In this document: positions 17,729 through 25,880 of the stretch, piece after piece
Layout of the letters: the number at the start of each line of letters is the position of its first letter
How positions within the stretch are numbered: the first letter of the stretch is position 1
The notes under the pieces: model-generated
Told to the model about the DNA's origin: nothing
Database searches by the model: none
The model's input: the letters and a program-made list of their open reading frames with translations, nothing else
Translations under genes and position numbers: made by a program
Assembly (NCBI GenBank): GCA_011087605.1
Contig: JAALLE010000001.1
Coordinates: 46,261 to 110,260 of the forward strand
From: Hyphomicrobiales bacterium
GTDB taxonomy: Bacteria; Pseudomonadota; Alphaproteobacteria; Rhizobiales; Rhizobiaceae
Direction of reading: 5' to 3'
DNA length: 64,000 nucleotides

Positions 17729-18154
17729 ATGGATGAGATTGATCACGCCCTGCTGCGACTATTGAAATCGGATGCGCGTGCGCCCTTGTCCAACATGGCC
17801 GCCAGGCTTGGCGTGTCGCGCGGAACTGTGCGCAACCGCATCGAACGGCTGGTTGATCAAAAGGTCATTGAGCGATTTACGGTACAGCTTTCCGAAACCG
17901 ATCTTGAAACCGACATTGTCGCTTTTGCCCTGATCAGACTGCAGGCCAATGATGGCAGACGAACGCTGATTGCGCTTCGAAAAATCTCCGGCATCACAGC
18001 AATTCACACTTTGAGCGGCCCTTACGATCTTGTGGCCGAACTGAGTGCGCCGTCTTTGAAACAGCTGGATCACGTGCTGGACAATATTCGCAACATTGCT
18101 GATGTTGCAGAAACTCAAAGCCACATCAAACTGGTGAATGTGACGGGTCGGTAA
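17729..18154 (+). CDS. Lrp/AsnC-family transcriptional regulator
   Basis: 141 residues: a helix-turn-helix (MDEIDHALLRLLKSDARAPLSNMAARLGVSRGTVRNRIERLVDQKVIERF) followed by a RAM/AsnC effector domain (ISGITAIHTLSGPYDLVAELSA...DNIRNIADVAETQSHIKL). Such regulators sense amino acids and often control adjacent catabolic genes. It sits divergent to the saccharopine-dehydrogenase-like gene and 12 bp upstream of the M24 enzyme gene, so it probably controls both. Confidence 0.92.
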   Translation: MDEIDHALLRLLKSDARAPLSNMAARLGVSRGTVRNRIERLVDQKVIERFTVQLSETDLETDIVAFALIRLQANDGRRTLIALRKISGITAIHTLSGPYDLVAELSAPSLKQLDHVLDNIRNIADVAETQSHIKLVNVTGR

Positions 18155-18166
18155 GGAGCAGATATC

Positions 18167-19309
18167 GTGTTTGAAACCCGACTGGATGAATTGAGATCAC
18201 AACTGGCGAATGCAGGGTATGATCTGGCGCTGATCACAAATGAGGACGCGGTCTACTATTTCACCGGCTATTACGACTACCTCCATATGGAGTTTGGGCG
18301 GCCAACAATTCTTGCCGTACCGCGCGATGGTAAGTCACTGCTGATCACACCGACAATCGATGAGGTCATGGCTCGTTCCAGTGCACAGGTTGACCGCATT
18401 GCTGCCTGGAACGACGGAGCCGGCAATGAATGGCGGCAGGAATTGCCAGCCCTGGTATCCGCGAACCGCAAAATCGCCCTTGAACCAAACCACATGCCGC
18501 CGATGGTGCGGGCTTATCTGGACGAATTGACTAATGCCGCCGGATATTGCGACGTGACGCCGATCATCACCGATATGCGCATGATCAAGTCCGATGAGGA
18601 ATTGCAATTGGCGCGCCATGCCGGTGAAGTTGCCGGTGCAATGATGTCTGCCGGGAGGGAGGCCATCGGGGACGGCGTGCCGGAATACGAAGTGGCTCTG
18701 GCGACATCGGGGGCGGGGACTCGCAAAGCGGCCGAACTTTTGGCTTTGCATTACAAAGATACCGATATGTCGCCCAACACCCATTTTCTGCAAATCATGG
18801 CGTCGGGCGAAAACATCATCAAAACTCATCATCGGGCAACAACCCGCATCATGCGTCATGGCGAACCGGTTTTCCTTTGTTTTTGCGGTATGACCAATTT
18901 TCACCGCTTCAAACTTGGCTTTGACCGCACCTTCTGGATTGGCGAGGCAGAGCCCGAACAGGTAAAAATCTATGAAGTGGCGATTGCCAGCCAAAAGGCG
19001 GCTCTGGCAGCGCTTAAACCCGGTGTCACAGCTGAAAGCGTCCATGCTGCCTATGCAGAAGTAATTCTGGCCGCAGGCTTTGATTATCCGTTCCGGTGCG
19101 GGCGGGCGACGGGCTTCAGCTTTCTGGAAAGCCCCCAACTGGTCACGGGGGATGAGACCATATTGCAGCCCGGCATGGTTCTGGCGGTGGATGGATCAGT
19201 CGCAACAGACAAATTTCGCGCCCAGGTCGGCGACAGCTTCATCCTGACCCGTGACGGCTACGAACAGATCACCCATCACTCCAAGGCCATCGAGGATATG
19301 ATTATCTGA
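18167..19309 (+). CDS. creatinase-like M24-family enzyme lacking most metal ligands
   Basis: 380 residues from GTG 18167 (AAGGAGCAGATATC upstream). The N-terminal creatinase domain (LALITNEDAVYYFTGYYDYLHMEFGRPTILAV) precedes a pita-bread M24 domain (MIKSDEELQLARHAGEVAGAMM). Of the five aminopeptidase metal ligands only Asp253 (GFDRTF) is retained; the others appear as Cys238, Arg313 (CGRATG for GHGIG), Asp342 and Gly355. Metal-free M24 enzymes include creatinase and ectoine hydrolase, which hydrolyse small C-N bonds. His221 and His222 (IIKTHHRATTR) could serve catalysis. It probably acts on a small osmolyte or modified amino acid and not on a peptide. It follows the lrp-like gene by 12 bp. 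Confidence 0.8.
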   Translation: MFETRLDELRSQLANAGYDLALITNEDAVYYFTGYYDYLHMEFGRPTILAVPRDGKSLLITPTIDEVMARSSAQVDRIAAWNDGAGNEWRQELPALVSANRKIALEPNHMPPMVRAYLDELTNAAGYCDVTPIITDMRMIKSDEELQLARHAGEVAGAMMSAGREAIGDGVPEYEVALATSGAGTRKAAELLALHYKDTDMSPNTHFLQIMASGENIIKTHHRATTRIMRHGEPVFLCFCGMTNFHRFKLGFDRTFWIGEAEPEQVKIYEVAIASQKAALAALKPGVTAESVHAAYAEVILAAGFDYPFRCGRATGFSFLESPQLVTGDETILQPGMVLAVDGSVATDKFRAQVGDSFILTRDGYEQITHHSKAIEDMII

Positions 19310-19330
19310 TCAGATTAATGAGTCCTGACC

Positions 19331-20863
19331 CTAGAGAGGGAGATTGTCGTGTTTTTTCCAGGGGTTTTCCAACTGCTTGCCACGCAACATGGCAAATGCC
19401 CGGCAGATGCGTTTGCGTGACTGGCTGGGATGGACCACGTCATCAATGAAACCATTTTCTGCCGCCACAAATGGGTTAGCAAAACGGCTTTCATATTCCT
19501 TGGTGCGCTCGGCAATTTTTTCAGGGTCTCCAAGTTCCGAACGATACAGGATTTCGACTGCACCCTTTGCTCCCATCACTGCAATTTCCGCTGTTGGCCA
19601 GGCATAATTCACATCACCGCGCAAATGTTTTGACGCCATAACGTCATAGGCACCACCATAGGCTTTTCGTGTGATCAGGGTGACTTTAGGAACGGTGGCT
19701 TCGCCATAGGCATAAAGCAGTTTGGCGCCGTGCTTGATCACCCCACCGTATTCCTGGCTGGTGCCGGGCAGGAAGCCGGGAACGTCCACCAGGGTGAGGA
19801 TCGGAATCGAAAACGCGTCACAGAAGCGCACAAAGCGTGCTGCCTTGCGGGATGAATTTATGTCCAGTACGCCGGCCAGCACCAGCGGTTGATTGGCAAC
19901 CACACCAACCGTCTGGCCTTCCAGGCGCATGAATCCAGTCAGGATATTCTTGGCAAAGTCCGGTTGAATTTCGAAAAAATCGCCTTCGTCACCCAATTTG
20001 TGAATCAGCTCATGCATGTCATAGGGCTGGTTGGGGTTGTCGGGGATTAACGTATCAAGACTGGGCTCTACCCGATCGGGGGAATCAAAGAAGGGGCGGA
20101 CCGGGGCCTTCTCGCGGTTGTTGAGCGGCAGGAAGTCGTAGAGGCGCCGCATCTGGCGCAGGGTCTCCACATCATTGTCAAAAGCACCGTCAGCAACCGA
20201 GGACTTTGATGTATGCGTCTTGGCGCCACCAAGTTCTTCGGCCGTGACGATTTCGTTGGTAACCGTTTTTACAACGTCCGGACCGGTTACGAACATATAG
20301 GAGGTATCCCGTACCATGAAGATGAAGTCGGTCATGGCTGGTGAGTAGACTGCGCCGCCCGCACAGGGCCCCATGATTACTGAAATCTGCGGCACTACGC
20401 CCGAGGCCAACACATTTTTTTGAAATACATCCGCATAGCCACCCAAAGAGGCAACGCCTTCTTGAATACGGGCACCGCCGGAATCATTGATGCCGATCAC
20501 CGGAGCACCGTTTTTCATCGCCATGTCTAGAATTTTGCAAATTTTTGCGGCGTGGGTTTCAGAAAGCGATCCGCCAAGAACGGTAAAGTCCTGGGCGTAG
20601 ACATAAACCAGTCGGCCATTAATCGTGCCCCAACCCGTAACCACTCCGTCGCCCGGTATTTTGGATTTTTCCATGCCGAAATCGGTGCAGCGATGGGTGA
20701 CAAACATATCGTATTCTTCAAAGCTGCCATCATCCAGAAGCACATCCAGACGCTCTCTGGCAGTTAACTTGCCCTTGGCATGTTGGGCTTCGATGCGCCG
20801 CTCGCCGCCGCCCTTTCGAGCTTCGTTGCGACGGGTTTCCAACTGTTCAATGATGTCGTGCAT
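19331..20863 (-). CDS. pccB: propionyl-CoA carboxylase, carboxyltransferase beta subunit
   Basis: 510 residues. Family features: [69 protein letters not shown], and the second half [27 protein letters not shown] with [15 protein letters not shown]. These form the two crotonase-like halves that bind acyl-CoA and carboxybiotin. With PccA (3515-5515) it makes (S)-methylmalonyl-CoA. In many alphaproteobacteria pccB, pccA and the mutase are close together; here 14 kb separates the two subunits. Confidence 0.96.
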   Translation of the reverse strand: MHDIIEQLETRRNEARKGGGERRIEAQHAKGKLTARERLDVLLDDGSFEEYDMFVTHRCTDFGMEKSKIPGDGVVTGWGTINGRLVYVYAQDFTVLGGSLSETHAAKICKILDMAMKNGAPVIGINDSGGARIQEGVASLGGYADVFQKNVLASGVVPQISVIMGPCAGGAVYSPAMTDFIFMVRDTSYMFVTGPDVVKTVTNEIVTAEELGGAKTHTSKSSVADGAFDNDVETLRQMRRLYDFLPLNNREKAPVRPFFDSPDRVEPSLDTLIPDNPNQPYDMHELIHKLGDEGDFFEIQPDFAKNILTGFMRLEGQTVGVVANQPLVLAGVLDINSSRKAARFVRFCDAFSIPILTLVDVPGFLPGTSQEYGGVIKHGAKLLYAYGEATVPKVTLITRKAYGGAYDVMASKHLRGDVNYAWPTAEIAVMGAKGAVEILYRSELGDPEKIAERTKEYESRFANPFVAAENGFIDDVVHPSQSRKRICRAFAMLRGKQLENPWKKHDNLPL

Positions 20864-21104
20864 ATTCGGCTTTCCGCGAGTAGGGATCTTGCAAACCTAA
20901 AGCCGCTTCCCATCCAGCGCAATTACATCTTTGGCAGCAGAAAGTGCGATTTAGTTTGCTTTCAATTGTCAAAGAAAGGACGTTCCACATCAAATGCGGT
21001 GTGAGGTCGGTCCGATTGTCCAAGGTTTCACCTGCAGGCGAAAAATCTTTCATTTATTGTTGCAAATTGTAAGTTAAGCCAATGATCCAGAACAGGGCCA
21101 GTTC

Positions 21105-22277
21105 ATGATACGCAGCATGTCCTTTTTGCTCGTCGCGACAATGGCCGGAATGTCGTTATGGTTCATGGCCGCCGCTGTGTTACCGGACATGGCTGCTGAA
21201 GGTGGTCTCAGCGAAAGCGGGTTGGCACTTTTGTCGAGCGCGGTACCGGCGGGGTTTGCATTGGGTGCGCTCATGTTTGCTGCATCAGGTATTCCTGACC
21301 GCTTGGACCCAAGATATGTATTTGCAATCTGTGCTTTGACAACTGCTCTGTTAAACGCGGCGCTGATGATCGTTCCGATAGGTGGTCTCGAGGCTGTGCT
21401 TCTCAGGCTGGCAACGGGATTGGCGATGGCCGGCACCTGGCCGGTAGCCATGAAGATTGCTGTTGGCTGGAGTGTTGACAGACGAGGTTTGGTTATGGGC
21501 GGGCTGGTGGCTGCCATGATGTTCGGGCAGGCTGCTCCGTTTCTCATGGCGTGGATTGGTGGAGCTGACTGGCGGTTTGCGCTGTTGCTGGGTTCCGGAC
21601 TGGCCGTCTTTGGCGCCGCAGCAATCCTGCTGACATCCCTTGGTCCTCATCACGCCGTTGCTGCGGAGTTCAAGCCAGCAGCATTGTCGCTGGCCTGGAC
21701 GGATTACCGGATAAGATCTGCAATACTTGGCTATCTGGGGCATATGTGGGAATTTATTGCATTCTGGTCTTGGGTTGGAGTTTTTACATCATTGTCCTAT
21801 GCGGCCAGCATGGGCCAATCCGAAGCGATTAGCCTGGGCAAACTGACCGCGTTTTTCTGCATATTTGTAGCATCCCCGGCCTGTCTGTTTTCCGGGATTT
21901 GGGCGGACAACTTTGGCAAAGCACGTGTCGCGGCAATAGCCCTTGCGATCAGTGGGCTTGCGGCAGTCTTGACAGCGCTGACATTCGGCGGACCAGTTTG
22001 GCTAACCTTCCTGTTGGTGCTCATTTGGGGAGCTGCGGTCGTACCGGATTCGCCACAGTTTTCCGCGCTCGTAGCCGACTTTGCACCACCGGAAATGGTC
22101 GGCAGTCTGCTGGCTTTTCAAGCATCTTTGGGATTCCTGCTAACAGCATTCACGGTCCAGATGGCACCGATAGTAGCCGAGGCGTTTGGCTGGCCCATAT
22201 TGATGTTGATCCTGGCGCTTGGTCCCGTATTCGGCCTTTGGGCAATTCGACCCGCACTCAAGAAGGAGCAGGGCTGA
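21105..22277 (+). CDS. major facilitator superfamily transporter
   Basis: 390 residues with about 12 hydrophobic segments. The first half has the loop-2-like GIPDRLDPRYVFAIC and MKIAVGWSVDRRGLVMGGLVAAMMFG; the middle is SAILGYLGHMWEFIAFWSWVGVF, typical of the CynX/NimT-like and related MFS carriers. The substrate is unknown. It is divergent from pccB across 241 bp, with no partner genes. Confidence 0.85.
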   Translation: MIRSMSFLLVATMAGMSLWFMAAAVLPDMAAEGGLSESGLALLSSAVPAGFALGALMFAASGIPDRLDPRYVFAICALTTALLNAALMIVPIGGLEAVLLRLATGLAMAGTWPVAMKIAVGWSVDRRGLVMGGLVAAMMFGQAAPFLMAWIGGADWRFALLLGSGLAVFGAAAILLTSLGPHHAVAAEFKPAALSLAWTDYRIRSAILGYLGHMWEFIAFWSWVGVFTSLSYAASMGQSEAISLGKLTAFFCIFVASPACLFSGIWADNFGKARVAAIALAISGLAAVLTALTFGGPVWLTFLLVLIWGAAVVPDSPQFSALVADFAPPEMVGSLLAFQASLGFLLTAFTVQMAPIVAEAFGWPILMLILALGPVFGLWAIRPALKKEQG

Positions 22278-22318
22278 CACAATTTCTCCTGGTCATCCAC
22301 AGCATTTGGGTCTGCAAC

Positions 22319-22348
22319 AAAAAGAACCGGAGCGTTTGGCTCCGGTTC
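22319..22348 (-). terminator. intrinsic terminator of the pspA-like/yiaAB operon
   Basis: Perfect 10-bp stem GAACCGGAGC/GCTCCGGTTC (22324-22348) with a five-base loop. Read on the minus strand it is followed by TTTTTGTTG, 25 bp after the stop of the YiaAB-like gene. Strong canonical rho-independent terminator. Confidence 0.85.
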
Positions 22349-22372
22349 CAACATTGACGATTGATCCGCGAC

Positions 22373-22654
22373 TTACATCAAGTCGCTTTCGGAAGTATCC
22401 ATCAACAGCTTTTCGGTTTTCGCATCTTCCAGCTTGTTGATCAGCTTGTCGGATTCTTCATGGTCTCGCAGGGTCTTGGTCAGGGTTATCGACGAATGGA
22501 CCAGCATGATTGAGGCCATCGCATAAAAGCCTTTTGCAGAAAACGATGCTTCCAGGAAATAGATACCTCCTGCCATCATTGCCGCTGATATACCGAAGAT
22601 CGCGACGGTAAAATAGGTCCAGGCTTGGGTGGGGCCGGTTGATGTGTTGTTCAT
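22373..22654 (-). CDS. YiaA/YiaB two-helix membrane protein
   Basis: 93 residues; the start is preceded by AAAAGGAACCC. Two transmembrane helices (AWTYFTVAIFGISAAMMAGGIYFL and GFYAMASIMLVHSSITLTKTL) with the conserved spacing of the YiaAB two-helix family, then a charged tail. Function unknown. It follows the PspA-like gene by 48 bp and is terminated by a strong hairpin, so the two form an envelope-associated operon. Confidence 0.8.
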   Translation of the reverse strand: MNNTSTGPTQAWTYFTVAIFGISAAMMAGGIYFLEASFSAKGFYAMASIMLVHSSITLTKTLRDHEESDKLINKLEDAKTEKLLMDTSESDLM

Positions 22655-22702
22655 TGTTTGGGTTCCTTTTCACTTCTGGTTTGTTGGTGGCAACGGGGAG
22701 GA

Positions 22703-23404
22703 TCAGGATTTTCCTGACTTTTTTGATTTCTTGGCTTTGGCCCGTAATCGGTCGAGGACACCGTCAGCGGACTTTTTGACTGGTTTGCCGCAACCGGCTT
22801 TTGCCAATTTTTCCGTTACGCTGTCAGGATTGGCTGTGCGATTGAGTTCAGCCATGGCTTCCACCTTGCGTTGGTGTTGCGATTGTCGGGCCTGCAGACG
22901 TTGGAGGGTCTCGCGCGCTGCAGTCAGCGATGAATGGTCACAACCCGCACCACGCGTATTCAGCCCCCTGGTGGAATGGGCTGCCGCCGCGAGGCGCTCG
23001 CCACGTTGCAATTCGCGCAAAATCGACTGAGCTTCGCGCAATTGCGATTTCAACCCACCAATTTGATTTCGAAACATCTGTTGGGCGGCCAGCGAGGTGT
23101 CGTTTTCCTCTTCCAAGCTTGCCAGAACTTCTGCGGCCTCTTGAGCCAATTCATCTTGATTTTGATCCAATGCTACCAGCGCACGTTCCTCCAGATCAGT
23201 AATCTTGTCGGCAATTATCTGGTGGTGGTCGATTTCCGCCTGATATTGCGCCATTGCTGCCGCAATTGCGCATTTGGAGGCCTGAATCGACCGCGCGGAA
23301 TCGCGGATCTGCTGCCTTAGAATGGGTAGCGCATTGGTGTCGGTAAACTGCTCGGCAGCCTCATGGGCACTGCTGCGCAGCAGGGTGAAAACTTGCTTAT
23401 ACAT
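22703..23404 (-). CDS. pspA: PspA/IM30 family protein
   Basis: 233 residues from ATG 23404, since MYKQVFTLLRSSAHEAAEQFTDTNA is the family-like amphipathic start and a GGAG-type site precedes it. Mostly long coiled coil (LRQQIRDSARSIQASKCAIAAAMAQYQAEI...ITDLEERALVAL...) with heptads, ending in a basic, low-complexity tail. PspA-like proteins bind stressed inner membrane and buffer its integrity. The gene is divergent from a TetR-family gene, with three matching palindromes between them. Confidence 0.82.
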   Translation of the reverse strand: MYKQVFTLLRSSAHEAAEQFTDTNALPILRQQIRDSARSIQASKCAIAAAMAQYQAEIDHHQIIADKITDLEERALVALDQNQDELAQEAAEVLASLEEENDTSLAAQQMFRNQIGGLKSQLREAQSILRELQRGERLAAAAHSTRGLNTRGAGCDHSSLTAARETLQRLQARQSQHQRKVEAMAELNRTANPDSVTEKLAKAGCGKPVKKSADGVLDRLRAKAKKSKKSGKS

Positions 23405-23420
23405 CGGATACTCCTTGTTT

Positions 23421-23490
23421 TGAACATTGTTCACGAAATCTAGATAGAGTTTAATTAAACAATGTTCAAGAAAAAAATGAACGGCGTTCA
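23421..23490. promoter_or_regulatory. three-site operator array (TGAAC-N3-GTTCA)
   Basis: Three 13-bp sites lie between the divergent pspA-like and tetR-like genes: TGAACATTGTTCA at 23421-23433, TAAACAATGTTCA at 23456-23468 (one mismatch) and TGAACGGCGTTCA at 23478-23490. Starts are 35 and 22 bp apart; 22 bp is two helical turns. They probably bind the adjacent TetR-type repressor. Confidence 0.7.
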
Positions 23491-23572
23491 ATTTTTTTGC
23501 TGAATCTGTTGATTTTACGGTATAAGAGGGAGAGTCATGCGCCCCAGTAAATCGTCAGAGCAAGGATGAATC

Positions 23573-24172
23573 ATGTCAAAGGCCACCGAACGCAAAGCCA
23601 AGCTTCACGCTGACCTGGTCGATGCTGCAGAAACGCGCATTGCGTCGCACGGCGTGGCTAGTCTCAGGGCTCGTGATCTGGCCAATGACGTCGGTTGCTC
23701 ACTCGGCTCGATCTACAATGTTTTCGATGATCTCCACACGCTTATCCTGCATGCCAATATGCGTACTCTGGACCGCATCGACAAAGTCATGACGGATGCA
23801 GCAGGAGATGTTGAAAAGGACCCACTAAACGGGCTGGTCGGCCTGGCCTGGGCCTATTTTGATTTTGCCGACAGTCAGACCAGAACCTGGCGGGCACTGT
23901 TTGATCATGCTTTTCCCGAAGATCACGAGCTTCCCGACTGGATATATCAGGGGCAGGTTGAATTGCTTCAACATATTGAGCAGCCACTGCAGCAGATTCT
24001 GCCCGACGCGCAGCCTGAACGAGTTCAACTTATCGCGCGTACACTGTTTTCATCAGTCCATGGCATTGTCGAGTTGTCGCTGGATGACCGCACGGTCGGT
24101 TTGCCCAAGGAAGCTGTCCGGGACCAACTTAGATTGTTGGTCTGCGGATTTCTTGCAGGCTATGAGAATTAG
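23573..24172 (+). CDS. TetR-family transcriptional regulator
   Basis: 199 residues. The N-terminal HTH reads LVDAAETRIASHGVASLRARDLANDVGCSLGSIYNVFDDLHTLIL, the classical TetR pattern; the rest is the helical ligand-binding and dimer domain (with a TetR_C-like PEDHELPDWIYQGQVELLQ). It is divergent from the pspA-like operon and the three palindromes upstream suggest it represses both. The signal is unknown. Confidence 0.9.
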   Translation: MSKATERKAKLHADLVDAAETRIASHGVASLRARDLANDVGCSLGSIYNVFDDLHTLILHANMRTLDRIDKVMTDAAGDVEKDPLNGLVGLAWAYFDFADSQTRTWRALFDHAFPEDHELPDWIYQGQVELLQHIEQPLQQILPDAQPERVQLIARTLFSSVHGIVELSLDDRTVGLPKEAVRDQLRLLVCGFLAGYEN

Positions 24173-24214
24173 GCGACCGGATTGCGAGAAGGGCCTCGCG
24201 AAGCCTGCAGCGGA

Positions 24215-25036
24215 TCAGGCAGCGACCAATTTGCCGGATGACAGAGCAAAGCTTTCCTGACTGTCACGGTCGATCTGAACGAATGTACTCTCATCAACCA
24301 ATGACCACATATGGTGATGCTCGTCCAATGGTTCCGATGCCAGCGCGTGGCCGCCGTGGTCCAGAACCGGCGACAGGTACAGTGTTGGTGAGTTGTTGTC
24401 GCTGGAATAGCGGCAGCCGAAAAGGGAGGCCCCGTCGCTCAGGACAAAAGTTATTCGCAAGGGCTGACGGCAGCCGCGAGAAGCGTGCAGCTCGGCAATC
24501 TCGGCGATTGTCAACTCGCAGGCAAGTTGCGCAGAAGTTTCCAAGCCATTGGCGATCAATAGCAGGAAAATCAACTCAGAATCGGTAATGCCGAGCCGCG
24601 TGTGAAAAAGTTCATCAGGCAGCCGATTTTCAAGCTCTCGTCGCAGTTCTTCATATCCGCCAATTTGACCATTGTGGACGAATGACCATTTCCCGTGGGT
24701 GAAAGGGTGGCAGTTCTGGTAAGATGCCCCGCCAAACGTTGAGGCGCGAACATGAGCAACAAATACGGGGGAACTGATTGCGCGACAAATATGTAGGAGA
24801 TTCGGGTTGGCCCAAGCAGGCATGATTTCTTTGTAAAGCGCTGGCATCGACTGAGGGATATCGATTTGCGCTTCGCGGTCATTACCTGGGTACCAGGCCA
24901 ACCCGAATCCATCGCCATTAACTGCCAGTTTGGCCTCCTCCGCCACCTGGCTTTGTTTGACCAGCGAGTGGCTGGGTTTAATGACGATGTTTTCCAGCGG
25001 AATGGAGGTTCCGCAATAAGCAACCAAACGGCACAT
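24215..25036 (-). CDS. class II glutamine amidotransferase (YafJ/EgtC-like)
   Basis: 273 residues starting MCRLVAYCG: Cys2 is the N-terminal nucleophile of Ntn-type amidotransferases after Met removal. NGDGFGLAWY, FVAHVRASTFG, NCHPFTHGKWSFVHNGQIGGYEELR and LGITDSELIFLLLIANGL match the family, which has a glutaminase-like fold and hydrolyses gamma-glutamyl amides; EgtC does so in ergothioneine synthesis. No other ergothioneine gene is adjacent, so the substrate is open. The DUF6356-like gene ends only 5 bp upstream, so the two are one operon. Confidence 0.85.
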   Translation of the reverse strand: MCRLVAYCGTSIPLENIVIKPSHSLVKQSQVAEEAKLAVNGDGFGLAWYPGNDREAQIDIPQSMPALYKEIMPAWANPNLLHICRAISSPVFVAHVRASTFGGASYQNCHPFTHGKWSFVHNGQIGGYEELRRELENRLPDELFHTRLGITDSELIFLLLIANGLETSAQLACELTIAEIAELHASRGCRQPLRITFVLSDGASLFGCRYSSDNNSPTLYLSPVLDHGGHALASEPLDEHHHMWSLVDESTFVQIDRDSQESFALSSGKLVAA

Positions 25037-25041
25037 AATTT

Positions 25042-25242
25042 TTAGCGGTTTTCAATCCGGGCATACATATTGCGGATCAGATTGCTGGCTGTTTTTTCAA
25101 ACAGGCAGGGAATGATCGCATGCACCAGAGCTGCACCACCGGCGAGAAACAAAGAGCCGGCAAATCGACCTGCAAAGGCCAAATGCTCGAAATAATTCTC
25201 CTCAACGGAGGCGGGATGGTCGAGAAACACTTTTGAGATCAT
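25042..25242 (-). CDS. DUF6356-like small membrane protein
   Basis: About 66 residues from ATG 25242 (MISKVFLDHPASVEENYFEHLAFAGRFAGSLFLAGGAALVHAIIPCLFEKTASNLIRNMYARIENR). The pattern of DHPxSVxExYxEHLxFAxRF, one hydrophobic helix and a FExTAS-type tail matches what I recall of a family common in alphaproteobacteria. An ATG three codons upstream (25251) is also possible. Function unknown. It is transcribed divergently from the Lrp-type gene at 25368 and lies 5 bp upstream of the amidotransferase gene. Confidence 0.65.
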   Translation of the reverse strand: MISKVFLDHPASVEENYFEHLAFAGRFAGSLFLAGGAALVHAIIPCLFEKTASNLIRNMYARIENR

Positions 25243-25334
25243 AGCGCGCATGGTGAGAAAATCCGGTTGAAACTTCCAACAGAATAGGGGCGTCCAGGTC
25301 GGAAAAAATCCCAATCTTCGTGAGTTTTCACTGG

Positions 25335-25357
25335 ATATTGGGATATTATCCCAATAT
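25335..25357. promoter_or_regulatory. perfect 23-bp palindrome upstream of Lrp-type gene
   Basis: Arms ATATTGGGATA and TATCCCAATAT are exact complements around one T, ending 10 bp before the chosen ATG of the regulator. A further half-site, ATCCCAAT, occurs at about 25308-25315. Probable autoregulatory operator that also covers the divergent promoter. Confidence 0.65.
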
Positions 25358-25367
25358 ATTCGACCTC

Positions 25368-25817
25368 ATGGATAATTATGATCGTGAAATTCTGCGTGCA
25401 TTGCAGATTGATGCAGATCAGTCGGTGGATTCGCTTGCTGACAAAGTCAATCTTTCACGCAATGCCTGCTGGCGGCGGGTCAAGCAGTTGGAGGCGACTG
25501 GCATCATCAAGGGGCGTGTGGCTTTGGTGGATGCGGAAGCCGTTGATCTGGGTTTGACGGTGATGGTTTTGGTGCGAACCAACCAACACGCAGCAGATTG
25601 GGCGGACAAGTTCCGTAAAGCCGTTCACGCCATGCCGGAGATTACCGGGGCCTATCGCATGAGCGGGGATCTGGATTACGTGCTTCGAGTTCGCGTGCGG
25701 GATGTAAAATCCTACGACGCGTTTTATCAGCGTCTGACCACCCGCCTGCGGTTGAGCGATATTTCGGCCAGTTTTGTGATGGAAGAGATCAAGGACACGA
25801 CTGCGCTGCCCCTATGA
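25368..25817 (+). CDS. Lrp/AsnC-family transcriptional regulator
   Basis: 149 residues from ATG 25368 (MDNYDREILRALQIDADQSVDSLADKVNLSRNACWRRVKQLEATGIIKGRVALVD). The in-frame upstream codons lie in the palindrome and add no family sequence. The RAM domain carries MPEITGAYRMSGDLDYVLRVRV and ends in IKDTTALPL, resembling the BkdR/Lrp-like subgroup. Regulates amino-acid-linked genes; targets here could be the divergent DUF6356-amidotransferase operon. Confidence 0.9.
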   Translation: MDNYDREILRALQIDADQSVDSLADKVNLSRNACWRRVKQLEATGIIKGRVALVDAEAVDLGLTVMVLVRTNQHAADWADKFRKAVHAMPEITGAYRMSGDLDYVLRVRVRDVKSYDAFYQRLTTRLRLSDISASFVMEEIKDTTALPL

Positions 25818-25880
25818 TGCTGAACCGGACTTGTTTGGCGATTTGTGGTATCTGCACGTCGGAGAATATTGAGGACGGGT

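Noticed and set aside
18167..19309. DddP-type DMSP lyase
   Set aside because: DddP keeps its metal ligands, while four of five are lost here.
20864..21104. TTGCAAA motifs at 20889 and 21060 as PccR-type sites upstream of pccB
   Set aside because: PccR-type sites as I recall need paired TTTGCAAA elements four bases apart; these are single and far apart.
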